A stretch of 5,549 bases of DNA from an uncultured Eubacteriales bacterium. Lineage in GTDB: Bacteria > Bacillota > Clostridia > Oscillospirales > Oscillospiraceae. Where the stretch lies: contig CAUABY010000150.1 in assembly GCA_958427375.1 (NCBI GenBank), forward strand, positions 1 through 5,549, read 5' to 3'. Below, piece after piece: positions 1-4,338 of this stretch. Position 1 is the stretch's first letter; each line of letters opens with the position of its first letter. The position numbers and the translations under genes are program-made. The notes under the pieces are model-generated. The model made no database searches. It saw only the letters and a program-made list of their open reading frames with translations, and was not told where the DNA came from.

Positions 1-83
1 CAGGAGGTCTGGCACTCACCGCAGCCGCCGTTCTGGGCGCTTGCGCAGAGGTCACGGGTTTCCAGAGTCTTGATTCTCTCCAT
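1..83 (-). CDS. SCIFF-type ranthipeptide precursor (six-Cys-in-45 peptide), 5' part only
   Basis: Seen: an ATG at 83-81 opens a frame of 27 complete codons that runs off the left edge. The peptide begins MERIKTLETRDLC and continues to GGCGECQTS, followed by a codon starting TG that is most likely Cys. A Shine-Dalgarno GGAG sits 8 bases upstream. Known: SCIFF precursors are about 45 residues long, start with M-x-x-IKTL, and carry a core beginning CxECQTSCQSACKTSC with six cysteines. A dedicated radical SAM/SPASM enzyme links Cys sulfur to other residues as thioethers (ranthipeptides; the Clostridium thermocellum CteA/CteB pair is the characterised example). Inferred: Cys21, Cys24 and probably Cys28 are the first three core cysteines, and about 17-20 residues lie outside the window. 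Cys13 in the leader is additional to the canonical six. The gene has its own strong promoter. Identity is confident because both leader and core match; the maturase cannot be seen. Confidence 0.88.
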   Translation of the reverse strand, partial: MERIKTLETRDLCASAQNGGCGECQTS

Positions 84-91
84 GTTAGTAT

Positions 92-95
92 CTCC
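92..95 (-). promoter_or_regulatory. Ribosome binding site of the SCIFF precursor
   Basis: On the minus strand the sequence reads CGGAGATACTAAC directly before the ATG at 83. The GGAG core is 8 bases from the start codon, an ideal spacing. This supports ATG 83 as the true start of this very short gene. Confidence 0.75.
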
Positions 96-146
96 GTTTC
101 GTTGATTTTTGGTTGTGGATACCAACTATCACACATCCGACGCTTA

Positions 147-175
147 ATTTTAGCACACAGCACCGCTTCGGTCAA
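147..175 (-). promoter_or_regulatory. Sigma-A type promoter for the SCIFF precursor gene
   Basis: On the minus strand there is a -35 box TTGACC (170-175, 5 of 6 consensus), a spacer of exactly 17 bases, and a -10 box TAAAAT (147-152, 5 of 6). The -10 is preceded directly by TGC, giving an extended -10 (TGCTAAAAT). Transcription should start near base 140, leaving an untranslated leader of about 57 bases with no obvious riboswitch-like structure. It is the best promoter in the window and suggests that the peptide gene is strongly transcribed independently of the upstream reductase. Confidence 0.75.
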
Positions 176-200
176 GGGCTTAATAGCAAGTCGTTTACAG

Positions 201-213
201 AGCCAAAATGGCT
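201..213. repeat. Short palindrome, 5-base arms
   Basis: AGCCA at 201-205 and TGGCT at 209-213 are exact reverse complements separated by AAA. It is weak alone and is listed because it begins the run of hairpins that continues to 353. Confidence 0.4.
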
Positions 214-234
214 TTAGGTTTGCACTTCACTCGC

Positions 235-269
235 TGCCTCAATGTGCGCCTACGGCGCACATTGAGGCA
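235..269. repeat. Perfect 16-base inverted repeat with 3-base loop
   Basis: TGCCTCAATGTGCGCC (235-250) and its exact reverse complement (254-269) flank the loop TAC. The identical hexamer CACTCG lies on both sides (228-233, and 268-273 overlapping the right arm). A perfect 16-base arm is far beyond chance for a gap this size and would form a very stable hairpin in RNA or a cruciform in DNA. No T-tract follows on either strand, so it is not a standard intrinsic terminator. A REP/MITE-like repeat is the most economical reading. Confidence 0.85.
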
Positions 270-286
270 CTCGATCCGTGAGAAGA

Positions 287-319
287 GTTTTCTGTGCCGC
301 GCCGGTCGCCGCAGAAAAC
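287..319. repeat. Inverted repeat with 8-base arms and an inner GC stem
   Basis: GTTTTCTG (287-294) pairs exactly with CAGAAAAC (312-319). Inside, GCG (299-301) can pair with CGC (307-309) across the loop CCGGT, with a small bulge between the two stems. A run of T/A-rich bases follows on the plus strand (320-333). On the minus strand only TCTTCTC follows, which is a poor terminator tail. Confidence 0.6.
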
Positions 320-331
320 GATTTGATTTTA

Positions 332-353
332 TTCGCCGCCTGCGGGCGGTGAA
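332..353. repeat. Inverted repeat with 9-base arms
   Basis: TTCGCCGCC (332-340) pairs with GGCGGTGAA (345-353) with one G-T wobble, closing the loop TGCG. It lies 35 bases past the reductase stop in the transcription direction, so it could protect the 3' end of that mRNA. What follows on the minus strand is A-rich rather than T-rich, which argues against intrinsic termination. Confidence 0.55.
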
Positions 354-387
354 CTCTGCGAGGCTTTGTCAAAAGTGTGTAGCTGAC

Positions 388-1500
388 TTATTCCGCCTGC
401 TCCTCGGTTTCAAATGTGGCGGCAACTTCCTTCAAAAGGCTTGTTATCGGCAGGTGCTGCGGGCAGATGCGCTCGCACTGGCGGCAGCCGATACAATCGG
501 ACGCTTTGCCGTTTTCTCTTGTGTGCAGGCCATAATAGAAATTGCTGTTCCAGTCATTAAACTGCTTTTTCGAGTTGTAGCAGCCGAAAAGGTCGGGGAT
601 GAGGATATGCTTGGGACAGCCCGCGGTGCAGTAGCGGCAGGCGGTACAGGCAATGCCGCCGAGCTCACTGAGGATGGCGCAGACCTTGTCAACAGCCTCG
701 TACTCTGCCGGGCTGAACGGCTTGAAATCGCGCATGGTGGCGACATTATCGCGCATCTGCTCCATATCGCTCATGCCGGAGAGAACTTTGAACATGCCGT
801 CAAAGGAGGCGGCAAAGCGGATGGCGAAGCTTGCGGGGCTGGCCTGCGCGTCAATTGCGGCAAAAATTTCCTTTGTTTTCTCAGGCAGACGCACAAGCGC
901 GCCGCCCTTGACAGGCTCCATCACGAGCACAGGCTTATTATAGCGGCGGCAGGTCTCATACACTTTGCGGCTTTCAACGCTGGGACTGTTATAATCGACG
1001 TAGTTGAACTGGATTTGCACAACCTCAATTTCCGGATGCTCGCCGAGTATCTTGTCTAACACCGATGCCTTGTCGTGGAAGGAGATGCCCATGTGCCGCA
1101 CTTTGCCCTCGGCCTTGAGTGCTTTTACAACCTCATACGCGTTGCAGGCCATGAAGTGTTCATAGGTCTCCGCCGTCTGAGAGTGCATGAGGTAGTAGTC
1201 AAAATACTCAACGCCCGTGGCCTCAAGCTGTGATTCAAAGAACGGGCGGATTTCGGCCTCGGATTTGAAATAAGTGTTGGTGAGCTTGTCGGTGAGTATG
1301 TAGCTTTCGCGCGGATAACGGGCCGTAAGGCAGTCACGGATGGCGGTCTCGCTCTTACCGTCAAGATAGCCGTGGGCGGTGTCAAAGTAGTTGAAGCCCG
1401 CGTCCATGTAGTAGTCTATCATGCGGTTGAACTCCGCGTAGTCAACCTCGCCGCCGTTCATGGGCAGGCGCATGCAGCCAAAGCCGAGTTTAGTCTCCAT
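388..1500 (-). CDS. Aldo/keto reductase with C-terminal 2x[4Fe-4S] ferredoxin domain
   Basis: This is a 370-residue cytoplasmic oxidoreductase of the COG1453 type. Residues 1 to about 265 form the aldo/keto reductase barrel. The family's catalytic tetrad is visible: Asp40 in FDTA, Tyr45 in HGY, Lys72 in TDK and His106 in LMH. The stretch VLSGMSDMEQMRDN (239-252) matches the usual nicotinamide-cofactor segment. Residues about 280-350 add two CxxCxxCxxxCP motifs (Cys285/288/291/295 and Cys336/339/342/346), which should hold two [4Fe-4S] clusters, so electrons may pass between NAD(P)H or ferredoxin and the barrel active site. The substrate is unknown for most of this family. Length is normal and the frame is intact. 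The ATG at 1500 has an AAGGAAG Shine-Dalgarno 9 bases upstream, and the LGFGCMRLP opening is typical of the family. It stands between the ftsH terminator and the palindrome cluster and has no clear promoter or terminator of its own. Confidence 0.95.
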   Translation of the reverse strand: METKLGFGCMRLPMNGGEVDYAEFNRMIDYYMDAGFNYFDTAHGYLDGKSETAIRDCLTARYPRESYILTDKLTNTYFKSEAEIRPFFESQLEATGVEYFDYYLMHSQTAETYEHFMACNAYEVVKALKAEGKVRHMGISFHDKASVLDKILGEHPEIEVVQIQFNYVDYNSPSVESRKVYETCRRYNKPVLVMEPVKGGALVRLPEKTKEIFAAIDAQASPASFAIRFAASFDGMFKVLSGMSDMEQMRDNVATMRDFKPFSPAEYEAVDKVCAILSELGGIACTACRYCTAGCPKHILIPDLFGCYNSKKQFNDWNSNFYYGLHTRENGKASDCIGCRQCERICPQHLPITSLLKEVAATFETEEQAE

Positions 1501-1524
1501 GTCGAGAATCTTCCTTTCATTATT

Positions 1525-1562
1525 TTTAATAAAAAGAGGACAGTGTGATGCTGTCCTCTTTT
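1525..1562 (-). terminator. Intrinsic terminator after ftsH
   Basis: AAAAGAGGACAG (1532-1543) and CTGTCCTCTTTT (1551-1562) are exact 12-base reverse complements around a 7-base loop. Read on the minus strand, the stem begins 9 bases after the ftsH stop codon and runs into TTTTTATT, the expected U-rich tail. This ends the tilS-hpt-ftsH unit. A shorter TTTT also follows on the plus strand, but no plus-strand gene is present to need it. Confidence 0.88.
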
Positions 1563-1571
1563 AATGGCGTC

Positions 1572-3626
1572 TTAGTCTTTCTTCTGCTCGCCGCCCGGCT
1601 CTGCGGCGGTGCCCTCGGCGCTTTGCGCGTCAGCCGTGGGAGCGGCGTCCCCGGCGGCGTTATCCGCCTCAGGCGCGGGGGCTTCGGCCTCCTCGCTCAC
1701 CATGGAGATATGGCGGGCGGGGCGCTCAATTGTGGTGTCATTGCGTATCTCGCGCAGTTTTTTGGGCGGGACAGGCATGAACTCGCCATGCTCGAAGTAG
1801 TAGTTGAACTCCTCGGCCTCCATGGTCTCATGCTCAAGGAGGTACTCCGCAATGTCGCGAAGCTGCGCGGCATGCTCGCTGAGTATCTCCTCGCACTTTT
1901 CACCGGCGCGGTCAAATATCTTTTTGACCTCCTCGTCGATGATGGCGGCAGTCTCCTCGGAATAGCTCTTGGTCTGGCCGAAGTCACGGCCGATGAAAAT
2001 GCTGTGGTCGGAGCTGTCATAGGAGATGGGGCCAAGCCTGTCGCTCATGCCGTACTTCATAACCATGTCGCGGGCGATGGAGCTTGCCTGCTGGATATCG
2101 CCGGACGCGCCGCTGGATATATCATCCAGAAACAGTTTCTCTGCAATGCGTCCGCCAAGCGCCATGACGATGTTTTCAAACATCTCCTCGCGCGACTTGA
2201 AGTTCTCCAAATCCTCCTGCGGGCGGAAGAGCGTGAAGCCGCCGGCCGCGCCGCGCGGTATGATGGTGATATAATGTACGGGATCTACGTGGCTTAGAAA
2301 GCGCCCGGCCACGGCGTGACCTGCCTCGTGATAGGCCGTGAGGCGGCGCGCCTTGTCGCTCATCCTGCGGCTCTTCTTCTCCGGGCCCATCTGTACCTTC
2401 AAAACGGCCTCGTCTATATCCTCCATATTTATGAAGCGGTGCTTGCGGCGCACGGCCAGAAGCGCGGCCTCATTCATAAGGTTTTCAAGGTCGGCACCGG
2501 CAAAGCCCGGCGTGCCCTTGGCGATGGAGTTGAGGTCAACGTCGTCTGCAAGCTGCTTGTCGCGGGCGTGGATTTTCAAGATAGCCTCGCGGCCGCGGAT
2601 ATCGGGCAGGCCGACATAGACCTGTCTGTCAAAACGGCCGGGACGCAAAAGCGCGTTATCCAAGATGTCCGCGCGGTTGGTGGCGGCCATGACAATAACA
2701 CCCTCGTTGCTGCCAAAACCGTCCATCTCGACGAGCAGCTGGTTAAGGGTCTGCTCGCGCTCGTCGTGTCCGCCGCCGAGGCCGCTGCCTCTCTGGCGGC
2801 CGACAGCGTCAATCTCGTCGATGAAGATGATGGCGGGAGCGGCTTTCTTAGCCTGATCAAAGAGGTCACGCACGCGGCCCGCGCCCACGCCGACATAGAG
2901 TTCCACAAAGTCCGAGCCGGAGATGGAGAGAAACTGCACGTTTGCCTCACCCGCGACGGCCTTTGCAAGCAGGGTTTTGCCTGTGCCCGGAGGGCCGACG
3001 AGCAACACGCCCTTGGGTATACGCGCGCCCATGGCGGCATAGGCCTTGGGGTCCTTGAGGAAGTCAACAATCTCCGCGAGCTCCTCTTTCTCCTCGTCAC
3101 AGCCGGCAACGTCGGCAAAGGTCTTTTTGTCCTTCTCGTCACTGCCGAGCTTTGTGCGCGCCTTGCTGAACTTGCCGACACCGCCCTGCATGCCGCCGGC
3201 CTTGTTCATCATGACATACCAAAGCGCCATCGCGCCGATCATGATAACGAGATACGGCAGGAAGCTTGCCCACCACGGGACGGTGAAGCCCTCTTCATAG
3301 TCGTACTTCTCCAAAACGCCGGAGGCGTACTGTTTGCTTATTATGTCCTTAAAATCCTCATAGAACACACCGAAGCTATAGAGATCATAGGTCTTTTCCT
3401 CGGTCGGGCGAACCTCGTCACCGGTTCTGATTTGGAGGATGATGGAGTTGCCCTCCGTCGTGAAAGACTGCACCTTCTCCTCATTGAAAAGGTCAACGAG
3501 CTCTGAATAGCTCTCAAGCTGATTGCTCCCCGTGTCGCGCGTCATCGTCAAAATGACCGACACAAGCAGAACCATCAGCAGCGCGTAAAATCCCAAATCA
3601 CGGGTTCTATTGCGGTTGGGTTTCAA
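1572..3626 (-). CDS. ftsH: ATP-dependent zinc metalloprotease FtsH
   Basis: FtsH is a membrane-anchored hexameric AAA+ protease that unfolds and degrades misfolded membrane proteins and some regulators. In this 684-residue protein, TM1 is about residues 11-28, an extracytoplasmic FtsH_ext domain spans about 35-115, and TM2 is about 119-140. The AAA+ module follows: Walker A GPPGTGKT (211-218), pore loop FVELYVG (240-246), Walker B IIFIDE (266-271), and second region of homology with arginine fingers Arg328 and Arg331. The M41 peptidase has the zinc motif HEAGH (433-437), with Asp510 in GASGD as likely third ligand. The pore aromatic is Tyr244, where Escherichia coli has Phe. Residues about 640-684 form an Ala/Glu/Pro-rich acidic tail, probably disordered. 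The start codon is TTG at 3626: the only in-frame codons above it lead to a TAA at 3650-3648, and the next ATG (residue 18) would cut into TM1. The gene follows hpt by 98 bases and ends just before a strong terminator. Confidence 0.98.
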   Translation of the reverse strand: MKPNRNRTRDLGFYALLMVLLVSVILTMTRDTGSNQLESYSELVDLFNEEKVQSFTTEGNSIILQIRTGDEVRPTEEKTYDLYSFGVFYEDFKDIISKQYASGVLEKYDYEEGFTVPWWASFLPYLVIMIGAMALWYVMMNKAGGMQGGVGKFSKARTKLGSDEKDKKTFADVAGCDEEKEELAEIVDFLKDPKAYAAMGARIPKGVLLVGPPGTGKTLLAKAVAGEANVQFLSISGSDFVELYVGVGAGRVRDLFDQAKKAAPAIIFIDEIDAVGRQRGSGLGGGHDEREQTLNQLLVEMDGFGSNEGVIVMAATNRADILDNALLRPGRFDRQVYVGLPDIRGREAILKIHARDKQLADDVDLNSIAKGTPGFAGADLENLMNEAALLAVRRKHRFINMEDIDEAVLKVQMGPEKKSRRMSDKARRLTAYHEAGHAVAGRFLSHVDPVHYITIIPRGAAGGFTLFRPQEDLENFKSREEMFENIVMALGGRIAEKLFLDDISSGASGDIQQASSIARDMVMKYGMSDRLGPISYDSSDHSIFIGRDFGQTKSYSEETAAIIDEEVKKIFDRAGEKCEEILSEHAAQLRDIAEYLLEHETMEAEEFNYYFEHGEFMPVPPKKLREIRNDTTIERPARHISMVSEEAEAPAPEADNAAGDAAPTADAQSAEGTAAEPGGEQKKD

Positions 3627-3633
3627 AAAACTG

Positions 3634-3643
3634 TCACATCCTT
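3634..3643 (-). promoter_or_regulatory. Ribosome binding site that fixes the TTG start of ftsH
   Basis: The minus strand reads AAGGATGTGA, matching 9 of 10 bases of the ideal anti-Shine-Dalgarno complement AAGGAGGTGA. It ends 7 bases before the TTG at 3626. The ATG inside this site is followed directly by TGA and the nearby GTG frame stops within a few codons, so neither can be the start. Confidence 0.75.
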
Positions 3644-3687
3644 TATGTTAGGGGTATATTGCTTTTTTGCTTTTTGCTTTCTTTAAT

Positions 3688-3717
3688 ACTATATCTGAAA
3701 ATATAAATTAAATACAA
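3688..3717 (-). promoter_or_regulatory. Possible internal promoter upstream of ftsH
   Basis: The 98-base hpt-ftsH gap is very AT-rich. On the minus strand it offers TTGTAT (3712-3717, 3 of 6 for -35), an 18-base spacer and TATAGT (3688-3693, 5 of 6 for -10). The -35 is poor and AT-rich DNA produces such matches by chance, so this is only a candidate for separate, perhaps stress-related, ftsH expression. No terminator is present in the gap, so readthrough from hpt is also expected. Confidence 0.3.
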
Positions 3718-3724
3718 ATTAAGT

Positions 3725-4270
3725 TTATCCGCCGTACACTTCCGGCTTCAAAACGCCGATGTACGGGAGGTTGCGGTAGCGCTCGTTATAATCCAAGCCA
3801 TAGCCCACGACAAAAGCGTCGGGCACTTCAAAGCAGGAGTAGTCGGCATAGACCTGTGCCTTGCGGCGCGCGGGCTTGTCCATGAGCGTGCAAATCTTGA
3901 TGGACGCGGGATGCCGCCCCTCAAGGTAGCCCTTGAGGAAGATGAGCGTGACGCCGGAGTCAAGGATATCCTCGACAATGATGACGTGCTTGCCCTCAAT
4001 ATCCTCGTTCAAGTCCTTATTTATCTTCACGGCGCCGGTGGAGGTCGTGCCGCTGTAAGACGACACCGCCATAAAGTCCATATTGCAGTTTACCGTCACA
4101 TGGCGCATAAGGTCAGCCATGAAGATGAAGCTGCCCTTCAGCACGCCCACGAAAACCGGCTCTTCCCCCGCATAGTCCTCGGAGATTCTCGCGCCAATCT
4201 TCTGCACCGCTTTTTCAAGCTCAATCTGCGAAATAAGTACGCGCTCAATATCTCTTTCCATCGTGTCCAT
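3725..4270 (-). CDS. hpt: Hypoxanthine(-guanine) phosphoribosyltransferase
   Basis: This cytoplasmic enzyme joins hypoxanthine or guanine to PRPP, giving IMP or GMP plus pyrophosphate (purine salvage). The 181-residue length is normal for the bacterial family. Visible motifs are VGVLKGSF (41-48, the PPi-binding loop), the flexible-loop sequence SSYSGTTSTG (70-79), the PRPP motif VIIVEDILDSGVTL (96-109) with acidic pair Glu100-Asp101 and probable catalytic base Asp104, DKPARR (131-136), and the hallmark FVVGYGLDYNERYRNLP (153-169), whose aromatic and Asp residues bind base and metal. The ATG at 4270 has GGGAG 10 bases upstream; a second ATG at codon 4 is less well placed. hpt between tilS and ftsH is a conserved Firmicutes arrangement; in Bacillus subtilis, HprT and TilS have been reported to regulate ftsH. 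Whether that applies here is inference. Confidence 0.97.
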   Translation of the reverse strand: MDTMERDIERVLISQIELEKAVQKIGARISEDYAGEEPVFVGVLKGSFIFMADLMRHVTVNCNMDFMAVSSYSGTTSTGAVKINKDLNEDIEGKHVIIVEDILDSGVTLIFLKGYLEGRHPASIKICTLMDKPARRKAQVYADYSCFEVPDAFVVGYGLDYNERYRNLPYIGVLKPEVYGG

Positions 4271-4289
4271 ATTTCTCTTTCTCCCTCGT

Positions 4290-4338
4290 CTATTTATCTT
4301 TTTCTATTTATTTTTTTCTATTTCTCGTTTTCTATTTT
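4290..4338. repeat. 14-base tandem repeat across the tilS stop codon
   Basis: On the plus strand the pentamer CTATT recurs at 4290, 4304, 4318 and 4332, exactly 14 bases apart. The units are CTATTTATCTTTTT, CTATTTATTTTTTT and CTATTTCTCGTTTT, plus a half unit CTATTTT. On the mRNA strand each unit ends in ATAG, and the third supplies the TAG stop of tilS (4320-4318). The array fills much of the 47-base gap ahead of the hpt ribosome binding site. Since 14 is not a multiple of 3, gain or loss of a unit inside the coding part would alter the TilS tail, while gain or loss in the gap would change only tilS-hpt spacing. Confidence 0.75.

Larger units (their letters stand above)
181..387. other. Intergenic region with a cluster of four palindromes
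   Basis: The gap between the reductase stop (388) and the SCIFF start (83) is 304 bases. Its lower part holds the SCIFF promoter and leader. Bases 181-387 hold no credible gene but contain four inverted repeats one after another: 201-213, 235-269, 287-319 and 332-353. The plus-strand frame opening at 208 continues antisense into the reductase and is arginine-rich here, as expected of a non-coding shadow. None of the hairpins has a convincing T-tract on the minus-strand side, so this is not a textbook terminator for the reductase. Clusters of GC-rich hairpins of this size resemble REP/MITE-like intergenic elements or a structured RNA; which one cannot be decided from one copy. Confidence 0.6.

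Noticed and set aside
367..372. Perfect -35 box TTGACA on the minus strand just after the reductase
   Set aside because: No -10-like sequence occurs 16-19 bases downstream, where the DNA is GC-rich (CACCGCCCGC), so it is not a promoter by sequence.
181..387. CRISPR array or attachment site
   Set aside because: The palindromes differ from one another and are not regularly spaced identical direct repeats, and there is no integrase or tRNA gene nearby.
208..1059. Long plus-strand open frame of 283 codons beginning in the palindrome region
   Set aside because: It runs antisense to the well-supported aldo/keto reductase, its start has no Shine-Dalgarno, and its sequence shows no recognisable domain. 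GC-rich minus-strand genes commonly produce such open antisense frames.
2316..3506. 396-codon plus-strand open frame inside ftsH
   Set aside because: It is fully antisense to the conserved AAA+ and membrane parts of FtsH, with no ribosome binding site and no family resemblance. The plus-strand frames at 1545-2297 and 4462-5463 are rejected for the same reason.
3661..3680. T-rich GCTTTTTT repeats between ftsH and hpt as a terminator of hpt
   Set aside because: The T-run is on the plus strand; the hpt transcript has A-runs here and no stem precedes them. It is only an A-rich leader ahead of ftsH.
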